Of a DNA stretch of 64,000 bases, positions 51,347 through 59,929 are shown one piece after another (position 1 is the stretch's first letter; each line of letters opens with the position of its first letter). The notes below the pieces were generated by a model. That model had not been told where the DNA came from. It searched no databases and worked only from the letters and a program-made list of their open reading frames with translations. The position numbers and the translations under genes were made by a program. The stretch is from assembly GCF_018476645.1 (NCBI RefSeq), contig NZ_JAHCTB010000001.1:711201-775200 (forward strand). Direction: 5' to 3'. This stretch comes from Aequorivita echinoideorum. GTDB taxonomy: Bacteria; Bacteroidota; Bacteroidia; Flavobacteriales; Flavobacteriaceae.

Positions 51347-52008
51347 TGGCTGTATTTTCTTCGGAAGAAATCATAGCGCGAACCATCGATTTCGTAAAAA
51401 ATGAATTGCAGGATGCCGAAGGTGGCCACGATTGGTTTCACATAGAACGTGTCTATAAAAATGCGCTTCTCATTTCAGAAACTGAAGAGGTGGACAAAAC
51501 AGTGGTATCCCTGGGCGCACTGCTACACGATATTGCAGATTCAAAATTCCATAACGGCGATGAAACGGTGGGCCCAAAAAAGGCAATGGATTTTCTTTCT
51601 TCGGAAAATATTTCAGCTGAAATTTTGGAACACGTGATTAAAATCATTGAGAATATTTCATTTAAAGGCGGAAATAAAATTCAGAAATTCCATTCAAAAG
51701 AATTGGCTGTTGTACAGGATGCCGATAGGCTGGATGCCATTGGCGCCATTGGTATTGCCCGGGCTTTTAATTATGGCGGTTTCAAAAATAGAAAAATGTA
51801 CGATCCCGAAATTGAGCCAAATCTAAATATGACCCCTTCGGAATACAAAGCTTCCGGTGCGCCCACAATCAATCATTTCTACGAAAAATTATTGCTCTTA
51901 AAAGACAGGATGAATACGGAAACAGGCCGAAAAATCGCCGAGGAACGACATCTTTTTATGGAAAAATACCTTCAGCAATTTTATGATGAATGGAATGGTG
52001 TGAAATAA
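51346..52008 (+). CDS. HD domain phosphohydrolase-like protein
   Basis: 220 residues. HD-superfamily metal-binding residues: GGHDWFHIERVYKNALLI (H), LGALLHDIADSKFHNGDE (HD pair), and VVQDADRLDAIGAIGIARAF (D). It resembles the YedJ-like phosphohydrolases acting on nucleotides or similar phosphates. The natural substrate is unknown. It starts on the last base of the acyltransferase stop, so the two are translationally coupled. Confidence 0.9.
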   Translation: MAVFSSEEIIARTIDFVKNELQDAEGGHDWFHIERVYKNALLISETEEVDKTVVSLGALLHDIADSKFHNGDETVGPKKAMDFLSSENISAEILEHVIKIIENISFKGGNKIQKFHSKELAVVQDADRLDAIGAIGIARAFNYGGFKNRKMYDPEIEPNLNMTPSEYKASGAPTINHFYEKLLLLKDRMNTETGRKIAEERHLFMEKYLQQFYDEWNGVK

Positions 52009-52096
52009 GAATGGGAACTATTACACCTAAAAACTATTGCAAAACCTTTTAAAATCCAAGTAATCCCGAATCCTACTCCCATTGATTTTAAGTCCC

Positions 52097-53167
52097 TCAA
52101 AATAGCTTCATCTGCGGATTTTTAAGCTGCTGATAGTGGGAAACATCCAGCGGTTTTCTTTCCCTGTTCTTCAAATATCTGTTTTTCGCAATCGCCATGG
52201 TATTTTTTACCTGTTCGCTTATGGTACCCTCGCCTTTCATGCGTCGTCCCCAGTTGCTATCGTTCAACTTACCGCCGTGGCATTCTGCAATTTGATTTAA
52301 AATCCGTTCGGCTTTATCGGGAATGGTTTTGTGCGCCCAATCCTTAAAAATTTCGGCTATTTGCCCATTCAGCCGCACAATGGTGTAGCCAACATCCACC
52401 GCGCCAAGTTCCGCCACTTTTTTTACCAGCGGAAGAATTTCATGGCTGTTAAGCGAAGGAATTATAGGCGCCATCATCACCCGTACCGGAATTCCATTTG
52501 CTGAAAGCGTTTCTACGGTTTTCAATCGTTGTTTGATACTTGCCGTTCGTGGCTCCAGCAATCTGCGCGTATCTTCGGAAAGGGATGTGATTGAAATGTT
52601 TGCTGAAATAATATTCAGTTTTGCCATTTCCTTCAAAATATCAAGGTCACGAAGAATCAACGAATTTTTGGTGATAATGCCCGTGGGGTGTTTCCATTTC
52701 AGCATAACCTCAAGGCATTTTCTTGTAATTTCCAGTTTGCGTTCCAAAGGTTGGTAACAATCCGTATTCCCTGAAAAAATAATGGTGTCTCCTTGCCAAT
52801 TCTTTGAGGTGATTTTCTCTTCCAAAAGTTGCGGGGCGTTTCTTTTAAATAAAATATTCCGCTCGAAATCCAGTCCCGCGCCGTAGCCCCAATATTCATG
52901 ACTGTTTCTAGCGTAACAATACACGCAACCGTGCTCACAGCCTTGGTACGGATTGGCGGAAAATCCCATTCCCACATCTGGACTATCAACCTTGTTTACA
53001 AAACTTTTAGGGAAAACTTCAATATGGTTGGTCTTGTTCGTGTCTGCTTCCTCGCCTTCCGCTTCGCAATAATTCAAAAAGTCGTCCAGCGCTTCGTGAC
53101 TGTTCTCGAAGAAACGGTTGTGCACATTCTTTTGGGCGCCGCGGCCTTTTAGAAAATTTTCTGGCAT
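52097..53167 (-). CDS. PA0069-like radical SAM protein
   Basis: 356 residues. Radical SAM cluster motif GCEHGCVYCYARNSHEYWGY (C-x3-C-x2-C), then the fold with TIIFSGNTDCYQPLERKLEI, GIITKNSLILRDLDILKEMA, SISLTSLSEDTRRLLEPRTA-like strand pattern and VRVMMAPIIPSLNSHEILPL. It is an SPL/PA0069 branch protein that cleaves S-adenosylmethionine to a radical; substrate unknown. Intact, and stands alone between the HD gene and the exported protein. Confidence 0.92.
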   Translation of the reverse strand: MPENFLKGRGAQKNVHNRFFENSHEALDDFLNYCEAEGEEADTNKTNHIEVFPKSFVNKVDSPDVGMGFSANPYQGCEHGCVYCYARNSHEYWGYGAGLDFERNILFKRNAPQLLEEKITSKNWQGDTIIFSGNTDCYQPLERKLEITRKCLEVMLKWKHPTGIITKNSLILRDLDILKEMAKLNIISANISITSLSEDTRRLLEPRTASIKQRLKTVETLSANGIPVRVMMAPIIPSLNSHEILPLVKKVAELGAVDVGYTIVRLNGQIAEIFKDWAHKTIPDKAERILNQIAECHGGKLNDSNWGRRMKGEGTISEQVKNTMAIAKNRYLKNRERKPLDVSHYQQLKNPQMKLF

Positions 53168-53243
53168 AAAAAAACTTTGAGAAATTGGATGTCCCCAAAG
53201 TTAATTATTATTTGGAATTATTCCAACATTATGGAAATAATCC

Positions 53244-54821
53244 TTAGTTGATTATCGTTTTCAGAAATTGTTTCTTACTTTTTCTTCTGCCAATAAATAC
53301 CATATTCTTTCCGGCAGCATCAGTAATAATACCTTCTTTTACAAAATAGGGTACTTCGGTATCCTCATTGTCCACAACACTTTGGAAGCTGTACTCACCA
53401 ACGGAATTTATTTTAATGGCATAAAGATTTAAATTTTTGGTGCCTCCCTGTTTAAATTCCAATCTGTCGTTGCTGATTTTTCTTATTTTATCGGAGCAGT
53501 TAATATAAATGTAGGTATCATCTCCCACGGCAGTTGAGGAGAATGAAAGATATTCAAGGGAAATCCCAGCACTGGCCTGACGTTTATTGATATTCCTGGC
53601 CCAAAGCAATTTTCCGTCTTTATCCATTTTCACGGAAACGATATCATCAAAATGGTATACAGTTGTGGTGGTCATGCCCGCTCCGGGAGCCATATTTTGC
53701 TGAACGGTGATATAATATTCCTCAGCGTTAAGCACCAAATCCTCATTTTCAGTCAAAATTGCCTTGCGCAATTTTAAATTTCGCAGTTCCTTGTCTTTCA
53801 CTTTTCCATATTTGTCCTTCATAAATTTCTCAGAAAATGGAGAGTAGACCGTATTTGTGATAGCAAGGGTTTCAGGATCCAAGTTAAAGCGGCAAACACC
53901 TTTATAACGGTGGTCATTTCTTTCGGAATAAAATCCGGCGCAGCTAAGCGCTTTATCACCATACACCGTAAATAGGGAGCCTACAAAATTTTCTTCAGTC
54001 TGAAAACTGGTGCTTATCTGGTCTGTTGGAGTAATTTTATAGAGTTCGAAATGGTAATTCGCCTTGCCCTTCTTTTTAGTTTGGATACTATTGTTTTCAT
54101 AGACTTTACCCAAAAGAAATAAATTTCCATTGGCGTCATCCACATCTATATTTTCATAATCAAACTGTCTATCTTTTACATCGCGCAAAAATTCTTTCTG
54201 AAAAACAAGATTGAAACTTTTGTCGTAAACAAAAAGTCGCTGGGTCTGGTTGTCCTTGTCCTTTATATCGAAGTTTACGCAGAAGAAGTTTTTGTTTTTT
54301 GAAAACGTTACCTCTCCCGAAGAACTTGAATCCCATTGGCTTGAGCCGTTGTCCCAAGCAAAAATGCCAAATACGAAACCGAAATATTTCTTGATATCAT
54401 TTTCATCAAAACTGAAAAGGGATTTTTTCTGAAAATCGAAACTGCCAAAGGAAGTTTCCCAAACATTGTAGCTAAAGGTGTCCGCTTTTTTGTCGAGAAC
54501 CGATTCCAGCAAAAAGATTTTGCCATTGTCCACCATTAAACCTTTTATGCGGTTGTTGTCAACCTCAATTTCAGTTTCATTGAGCAACTTCAGGTTTTTG
54601 TCGTAATGCTCAACGTAATACCCTTTTAGACTCCTAAGCAATCCACCGAAGTAGCTGCGAACCGTTACAAAGCCACCTTGGCCATCGCTCTCTGAAAAGA
54701 GCAGGCCGGTATGCTTTTTATCATCCTTAAAAACATCACTCTGGGTAGTGCTGATTGAAATTTCTTGCGCGCCGGCACTTACTGCGCAACTAAAAATAAA
54801 TAGGTATAAAAATTTTCTCAT
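53244..54821 (-). CDS. Exported beta-rich protein of unknown function
   Basis: 525 residues with a signal peptide (MRKFLYLFIFSCAVSAGAQ). The mature part has repeated strand patterns (LNETEIEVDNNRIKGLMVDN; FFCVNFDIKDKDNQTQRLFV; GKLLWARNINKRQASAGISL) suggesting a beta-propeller-like shell. No motif of a known enzyme is seen. It reads similarly in style to the protein at 11929-13416, but this was not aligned. The gene stands alone, upstream of the radical SAM gene on the same strand, with 76 bases between. Confidence 0.75.
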   Translation of the reverse strand: MRKFLYLFIFSCAVSAGAQEISISTTQSDVFKDDKKHTGLLFSESDGQGGFVTVRSYFGGLLRSLKGYYVEHYDKNLKLLNETEIEVDNNRIKGLMVDNGKIFLLESVLDKKADTFSYNVWETSFGSFDFQKKSLFSFDENDIKKYFGFVFGIFAWDNGSSQWDSSSSGEVTFSKNKNFFCVNFDIKDKDNQTQRLFVYDKSFNLVFQKEFLRDVKDRQFDYENIDVDDANGNLFLLGKVYENNSIQTKKKGKANYHFELYKITPTDQISTSFQTEENFVGSLFTVYGDKALSCAGFYSERNDHRYKGVCRFNLDPETLAITNTVYSPFSEKFMKDKYGKVKDKELRNLKLRKAILTENEDLVLNAEEYYITVQQNMAPGAGMTTTTVYHFDDIVSVKMDKDGKLLWARNINKRQASAGISLEYLSFSSTAVGDDTYIYINCSDKIRKISNDRLEFKQGGTKNLNLYAIKINSVGEYSFQSVVDNEDTEVPYFVKEGIITDAAGKNMVFIGRRKSKKQFLKTIIN

Positions 54822-54881
54822 AATAAATTGGTTGTTGTTTTTACGGGAGCAAAATACAAAACCAAACCTTATAAAAAATTT

Positions 54882-55664
54882 TTATTTTCCGGGAAAATCA
54901 GCTTTTCGTTTTTGAAGAAATGCTTGTGTACCTTCTTTAAAATCTTCGGTTCCAAAACTTTCCCCGAAATTTTTTATCTCCGTCTCAAAACCATTTACGC
55001 CATCCTCATAATTGGCATTGATTGCTGAAATAGCCGAAGCAATGGCTACGCTGGAATTCTTCATGATTTTTCCTGCGATTTTTTCAGTGAATTCAAGTAA
55101 TTCCTCCAAAGAGGTTACGTGGTTTACCAATCCGTACTGCAAGGCTTGGCTGGCATCTATCATGCCCGCGGTCATAATCATTTCCATCGCTCTTCCTTTG
55201 CCCACCAATTGCGGAAGGCGCTGTGTACCGCCATAGCCAGGGATTACTCCCAGTGACACTTCCGGTAGGCCCATTTTTGCATTTTCTGAAGCAATACGAA
55301 AATGTGCCGCCATAGCAAGTTCCAGTCCGCCGCCAAGCGCGAACCCGTTAATGGCAGCGATTACGGGCTTGGAAAGATTTGCCACAAAATCGAACAATAA
55401 TTCTTGCCCTTTTGCAGCCAACTTTTCACCTTCCCCAACTGAAAAATCGGCGAATTCGCTAATATCGGCGCCGGCAACAAAAGCCTTTTCGCCGCTTCCG
55501 GTGATGATTATTACTTTGGTTTTTGATGAATTTTCAGCTACGGCAAGCGCATCGTGTAACTCTTGGATGGTCTCACGGTTAAGCGCATTCAATTTTGAAG
55601 GTCTATTTATGGTAAGGGTTGTGATGCCATTTTCAGTTTCAGAAAGTATGTTGGTGTAATTCAT
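54882..55664 (-). CDS. Enoyl-CoA hydratase/isomerase family protein (crotonase fold)
   Basis: 260 residues. Typical crotonase features: SKLNALNRETIQELHDALAV, the oxyanion-hole segment VAGADISEFADFSVGEGEKL, NGFALGGGLELAMAAHFRIA, GLPEVSLGVIPGYGGTQRLP with the catalytic Glu pair (E-x-S-L-G and the second Glu in the ELAMAAH region), and C-terminal ADFPGK. It hydrates trans-2-enoyl-CoA in beta-oxidation or a related pathway. It starts at 55664, near the heptamer tandem repeat. Confidence 0.94.
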   Translation of the reverse strand: MNYTNILSETENGITTLTINRPSKLNALNRETIQELHDALAVAENSSKTKVIIITGSGEKAFVAGADISEFADFSVGEGEKLAAKGQELLFDFVANLSKPVIAAINGFALGGGLELAMAAHFRIASENAKMGLPEVSLGVIPGYGGTQRLPQLVGKGRAMEMIMTAGMIDASQALQYGLVNHVTSLEELLEFTEKIAGKIMKNSSVAIASAISAINANYEDGVNGFETEIKNFGESFGTEDFKEGTQAFLQKRKADFPGK

Positions 55665-55684
55665 TATTTCGTTTTAGATAAAAA

Positions 55685-55754
55685 GATTCAAGATTCAAGA
55701 TTCAAGATTCAAAATTCAAAATTCAAAATTCAAAATTCAAAATTCAAAATTCAA
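55685..55754. repeat. Tandem heptamer array, 10 units
   Basis: Four GATTCAA units (55685-55712) followed by six AATTCAA units (55713-55754). It is intergenic between the enoyl-CoA hydratase start and the histidine kinase stop. A perfect 7-base period, so copy number may vary by slippage; no gene is frame-shifted by it. Confidence 0.9.
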
Positions 55755-55786
55755 AATTCTTAAGCAAGCCACGAAGATACAAAACC

Positions 55787-57244
55787 TTATAGTATTGCGG
55801 GAAAGCTAATTTTAAATGTGGTTTTTTCTGGGGAAGAGTCCAAAGTTATTTTGCCGCCGTACGTTTCCACAATATTTTTTACCATTCCAAGGCCCAAGCC
55901 CATGCCGCTGGTTTTTGTGGTAAATTGCGGTTCAAAAATACTTTCCCTGTTTTCAAGAGGTACGCCTACGCCATTGTCCGTTACGGCAACGGAAACCCAC
56001 GTATTTTCAGTAGTTACGGTCACGTCAATGCGTGGTTGCCTTGTATTTTTCTGTTCTATGGATTGGATGCTGTTCTTTACCAAATTTGTAACGGCGCGGA
56101 TCAACTGTGTACGGTCAAAGCGCGCGCGGATTTCATCTTCTTCAGAAAAGAAATAAATGTAATCCTCATTAAAAATATCGAGGCCCAACTTGGTGATTTT
56201 TACCACGTTCAAGGTTTCGTCCTGCTGTGCGGGCATTTTGGCATAGGTTGAAAAAGCTGAGGAAATGGAGCTTAACGTGTCAATTTGCTGAAGTAAAATA
56301 TTGGTGTATTCTGATACTTTTTCATCCACATTGGGGTCGTGGCAGTCAAACTTTCGCTGAAAGCTTTGTACGGTAAGCCTCATGGGCGTCAACGGATTTT
56401 TAATCTCGTGCGCCACTTGTTTGGCCATTTCGCGCCAAGCCGTCTCGCGCTCGCTGGCGGCCAATTGCGCCGCACTATTTTCCAGTTCGTCTATCATGCC
56501 GTTATAGGCATTCACCAACACCGCGATTTCCTGTGGGGTATCGCTCAAATGGATTTTCTTATTGCGGGTATCAAATCTGGTTTCGGATAATTTTTCACTT
56601 ATTTCCTTCAGCGAACGCGTAATGTATTTTGAGAGAAAATAGGCCAGCACGATGGCCGCCAACAACATAAAAAAATACGCAACGCCAAGTCTGTAAAGGT
56701 ATTCCGTGAGTTCCTTTGTAATAAAACCATCATCCTCAATATAGGGCAAATGGAGAATTGCAAGCGGTTTAAAATAGCTGTCAGTGATGTACGTGTAGGA
56801 AGATTGGTATTTCTGTCCGCCTTCCTCAAATTCCCTAATATAATTTTTTGTGGGTGAATTCTGAAGTTTTTGAAGTTCCTGATTGGGAATTTGGGCAGTC
56901 ACCGTATCCCTGAAAAAGGAAGGTCTTGAGGATTTTAAAAGATTTCCATCGAGGTCGTACAAATAGATTTCAAGACTGTGGATGTCCTTGATTTCATAAA
57001 TTTTATCTTTAAATATCAAAGGAATCTGTTGTGTTTCAACAGGGTATGTAGTAGTCTTTAGAATATAATTGATGTTTTCCCTAATGGCAATTTCCTTTCG
57101 AAGCAATCTATCGCGATGGTAATCCTGTGCTTCCTTTTTATATTGAAAAACGGTAACAATGGCTATCAGGATAGAGGCGCCAACCACCAAAAGAAGCATG
57201 GATAGGAAAATACGGGTGCGAAGGGATTTTTTGTAAAAATACAT
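55787..57244 (-). CDS. Two-component sensor histidine kinase (NtrY-like)
   Basis: 485 residues. Two membrane spans (about 13-34: IFLSMLLLVVGASILIAIVT; and about 190-213: YRLGVAYFFMLLAAIVLAYF) enclose a periplasmic sensor domain of about 155 residues. After the HAMP-like region comes the phospho-acceptor in AKQVAHEIKNPLTPMRLTVQ, then the ATPase boxes: NLVKNSIQSIE (N), VTDNGVGVPL (G1), TKTSGMGLGLGMVKN (G2) and KTTFKISFPAIL. The IKNPLTPM phrase is typical of NtrY-type kinases. The ligand is unknown and no partner response regulator is seen in the window. Confidence 0.93.
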   Translation of the reverse strand: MYFYKKSLRTRIFLSMLLLVVGASILIAIVTVFQYKKEAQDYHRDRLLRKEIAIRENINYILKTTTYPVETQQIPLIFKDKIYEIKDIHSLEIYLYDLDGNLLKSSRPSFFRDTVTAQIPNQELQKLQNSPTKNYIREFEEGGQKYQSSYTYITDSYFKPLAILHLPYIEDDGFITKELTEYLYRLGVAYFFMLLAAIVLAYFLSKYITRSLKEISEKLSETRFDTRNKKIHLSDTPQEIAVLVNAYNGMIDELENSAAQLAASERETAWREMAKQVAHEIKNPLTPMRLTVQSFQRKFDCHDPNVDEKVSEYTNILLQQIDTLSSISSAFSTYAKMPAQQDETLNVVKITKLGLDIFNEDYIYFFSEEDEIRARFDRTQLIRAVTNLVKNSIQSIEQKNTRQPRIDVTVTTENTWVSVAVTDNGVGVPLENRESIFEPQFTTKTSGMGLGLGMVKNIVETYGGKITLDSSPEKTTFKISFPAIL

Positions 57245-57321
57245 TTACATCAATTTTTGGAAAAGAAAGATAGCAATAATTAAACCATCTGAATTCTGTA
57301 AACAGATTTCTGAAATGAGAA

Positions 57322-57864
57322 TTATTTTCTTTCCCGAATTCTTTTATAGATTTTGAAACCCATCATTAAAAGAATGGCGAAAACAACAATGCCCACAGTA
57401 CCATAAATCCAGTTAATTCCATCTTTCAGAATAACCAAAAATACTACGGAAAACAGAATAATCGTAGGCGCTTCATTGAAGAGCCGCATAAAATTAGGAG
57501 TGTAGTTGACCTCATTTTTTTGAAGTTGGTTGAAGATTTGTTGGCATTTAAAATGGTAGATTATTAGAAGCGCAACAAAGCCTAACTTTACCTGCATCCA
57601 GTCTTCCGAGAGCCAAGCGGGTACTTTTACAATCAAGATTATCCCGAACAAAAGCGCCAAAATCATGGATGGCCAAGTGATGATTTTCCAAAGTCGGGAA
57701 GCCATAATTTTTAGTTGATCGCCAATAATTTCCCGTTCGGGTGAAGGTTTTTGGGAGGCTTCAATTTGATATACAAACAAACGCACAATGTAAAAGAGCC
57801 CCGCAAACCAAGTGATTATAAATATTAAGTGAAGTGATTTTATGTAGGGATAATATTGATCCAT
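57322..57864 (-). CDS. hemJ: Protoporphyrinogen oxidase HemJ (CopD family)
   Basis: 180 residues with four or five membrane spans. HemJ oxidises protoporphyrinogen IX to protoporphyrin IX. The family's conserved His is in YIKSLHLIFIITWFAGLFYI, and the later blocks MKVKLGFVALLIIYHFKCQQ (with QVKLG) and NFMRLFNEAPTIILFSVVFL are typical. The next heme enzyme, ferrochelatase hemH, lies 2 kb away on the same strand, separated by a toxin-antitoxin pair and a MATE pump, so heme synthesis is grouped here. The arrangement is not one tight operon. Confidence 0.9.
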   Translation of the reverse strand: MDQYYPYIKSLHLIFIITWFAGLFYIVRLFVYQIEASQKPSPEREIIGDQLKIMASRLWKIITWPSMILALLFGIILIVKVPAWLSEDWMQVKLGFVALLIIYHFKCQQIFNQLQKNEVNYTPNFMRLFNEAPTIILFSVVFLVILKDGINWIYGTVGIVVFAILLMMGFKIYKRIRERK

Positions 57865-57879
57865 TGTTTTGGCAGAGGA

Positions 57880-58170
57880 TTATTTGGGTTTATTTTTTGG
57901 GTTTCTACTTGTGTGGAAAGAAGAAGCTATATAAATAGAATTTTCTTTTACTTCATAAATAATTAAAAAAGGAAATCTGCTTACGGAAGCTTCATAATAG
58001 CCCAGGTTATTTTTGCGAAAAAGAAATGGATTTTTTTGAAGATGATTATAAAGTGTTTTAACTTCTGTCAAAAATTCATTCCCAAAACCTTTTCTTCTAG
58101 ATTCGTAAAAACCCACGGCTTCATCCAATTCCTGTTTTGCAATATGAAGAATAAAAATTTTATAGATCAT
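57880..58170 (-). CDS. ParE/RelE-type toxin
   Basis: 96 residues of the RelE/ParE fold: a short N-terminal strand (YKIFILHIAKQELDEAVGFY), an amphipathic helix region (FGNEFLTEVKTLYNHLQKNP), then strands with the fold's positive patch (LGYYEASVSRFPFLIIYEVK, and SIYIASSFHTSRNP). Such toxins cut mRNA on ribosomes or inhibit gyrase; which one is not resolved by sequence. The start overlaps the antitoxin stop by 11 bases, as usual for a type II system. It lies in the gap between hemJ and the MATE gene. Confidence 0.87.
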   Translation of the reverse strand: MIYKIFILHIAKQELDEAVGFYESRRKGFGNEFLTEVKTLYNHLQKNPFLFRKNNLGYYEASVSRFPFLIIYEVKENSIYIASSFHTSRNPKNKPK

Positions 58171-58459
58171 ATTTTTTTCTAAGCGCTACCTCAAATTCTT
58201 CCCAAGGGGTTGCAGAAATCTCTCCATTTGCCAATTTTTCGCTCTGCTCCTTCAACAAATCCCAATGCGCTTGTGGAACAATAGAGGTATGTTGGGTTTC
58301 GTAATTGGCTTCGGCTTCTTTTGCTTCAATATAAGTACGGCTTGAAGGCGATGGGCCAAGTAAAACAAGCAACGCTTCGAGTAATAGGTCGTTGTTTTCG
58401 CAATTTTCTATTTCTTCAAGTAAGGCTTTTTTTAAATCTTCGTTCTTCATAATTTTCAT
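58160..58459 (-). CDS. Cognate antitoxin
   Basis: Up to 99 residues; the ATG at 58450 (MKNEDLKKALLEEIENCEND-type start) is equally plausible. It is acidic and rich in Glu, without a recognisable DNA-binding domain in the N-terminus. The C-terminal half (ANGEISATPWEEFEVALRKK) looks like a toxin-binding tail of the addiction-module type seen beside ParE/RelE toxins. Operon position upstream of and overlapping the toxin supports the pairing. Confidence 0.8.
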   Translation of the reverse strand: MKIMKNEDLKKALLEEIENCENNDLLLEALLVLLGPSPSSRTYIEAKEAEANYETQHTSIVPQAHWDLLKEQSEKLANGEISATPWEEFEVALRKKYDL

Positions 58460-58548
58460 CTTTTCAGCATATAAAAAAACTATTTTTTGGTCATCATTCC
58501 GAGAGTCTTTTAAACTGATAGATTAATAAATATACTGAAAAAATCAAC

Positions 58549-59892
58549 CTACTCCGTTAGCGTCTTCCGTATTTCCCTATTTAAAAAATATCCCGTTACA
58601 ATCGTGGAAAGCACATCTGCCGCCGGAAAGGAAATCCAAACGCCCAATTCCCCAAAATAATGCGGGAGAATAAAAATCAACGGAATAAAGAAAAAACCTT
58701 GCCGCGTCAATGTGAGCAATAACGCAGGAGTAGCTTTCCCTATCGCTTGAAAATAAGCGGAACCAATCAGCTGTATGGCAATAATGGGCGTTGCCGCAAA
58801 AACCCACCGCATATAATGTGGCGTTTCTGAAAGGATGGCCGCATCATCCGTAAATATGGAAATTATGGCTTCCGGGAAAATCATAATCACCGCAAAAATT
58901 ACCAACCCCAATCCGCCTGCATACAGAATGGCTTTGTTCACACTTTCGCGCACCCGCGGATATTTGTGGGCGCCATAATTAAACCCTGCAATGGGTAAAA
59001 AACCCTGGGTTACCCCTAAAACTGGGAACAGTGCGAACATCAGCATACGGCCAATAATTCCGTATGCTGCTACGGAAGCTTCGCCGCCCAGATTGAAGAG
59101 AATATTGTTCATCAGCAAATACGTAACGCTCACTACCGCTTGCCGTGCCAGCGTTACAAAACCAAGAGCGGACATTTCTTTTAAAATGGAAATATCCAAC
59201 CCAAAATGGGAAAGGCTTATCTTAAGTTCAGAATGATCACTTATGAAAAAATAGAGCACATACAGAAAACAAAACCCGTACGAAATTGTGGTGGCCCAAG
59301 CCGCGCCCGCCATTCCCATATCCAAAAGATTGATGAGAATATAGTCCAAAAGCAGATTTCCCACAGAAGGGATTATCATCGCAATCATGGCAAATTTCGG
59401 TTTCCCTTCGGCGCGTATCACGTTGTTCCCCATCATACAAAGTGCCAATAGCGGCACGCCATACAATACGATGCGGTAATAGACTTTTGCGGGTTCAAAA
59501 ATGTCGCCCTTTCCGCCAAAGGCGGGAATCAATTCATCGATAAAATAGAGGCCAAAGCCCACCATAAGCACCGTCAACAGTAGCGTGAGGGTAATCTGGT
59601 TTCCAAAGGTCTTAAGCGCACGCTCTTGGTTTTCTGCGCCCAAGGCACGTGAAATGATGGACGAACCACCAATACCGATAGCCATCCCCAGCGCAGCGAT
59701 AAAAAATGAAACCGGCAAGACCACATTGATGGCGGCAATGGCAATGGAACCAATCCAGTTACCAACAAATATGGTGTCCACCAGGATGTTGAGCGACATC
59801 ACTAAAATTCCGATAGATGCCGGAACAGCCTGTTTTATCAAAAGGTTTCCAATTGATTCTGTTCCTAGGGCAGCGGATTGGTTTGGCTTCAT
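58549..59892 (-). CDS. MATE family multidrug/metabolite exporter
   Basis: 447 residues with about 12 membrane spans in two related halves (KQAVPASIGILVMSLNILVD; and EMSALGFVTLARQAVVSVTY). Typical MATE features: G-x-x-x-x-V-D-T in the first span, AIGIGGSSIISRALGAENQE. It expels drugs or metabolites in exchange for Na+ or H+. Intact, with the stop codon 89 bases before the TA antitoxin start. It has no obvious role in heme synthesis despite lying between hemJ and hemH. Confidence 0.93.
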   Translation of the reverse strand: MKPNQSAALGTESIGNLLIKQAVPASIGILVMSLNILVDTIFVGNWIGSIAIAAINVVLPVSFFIAALGMAIGIGGSSIISRALGAENQERALKTFGNQITLTLLLTVLMVGFGLYFIDELIPAFGGKGDIFEPAKVYYRIVLYGVPLLALCMMGNNVIRAEGKPKFAMIAMIIPSVGNLLLDYILINLLDMGMAGAAWATTISYGFCFLYVLYFFISDHSELKISLSHFGLDISILKEMSALGFVTLARQAVVSVTYLLMNNILFNLGGEASVAAYGIIGRMLMFALFPVLGVTQGFLPIAGFNYGAHKYPRVRESVNKAILYAGGLGLVIFAVIMIFPEAIISIFTDDAAILSETPHYMRWVFAATPIIAIQLIGSAYFQAIGKATPALLLTLTRQGFFFIPLIFILPHYFGELGVWISFPAADVLSTIVTGYFLNREIRKTLTE

Positions 59893-59929
59893 GTAATTTT
59901 TTTAGAGGGACAATATATCCCCTTTGGGG

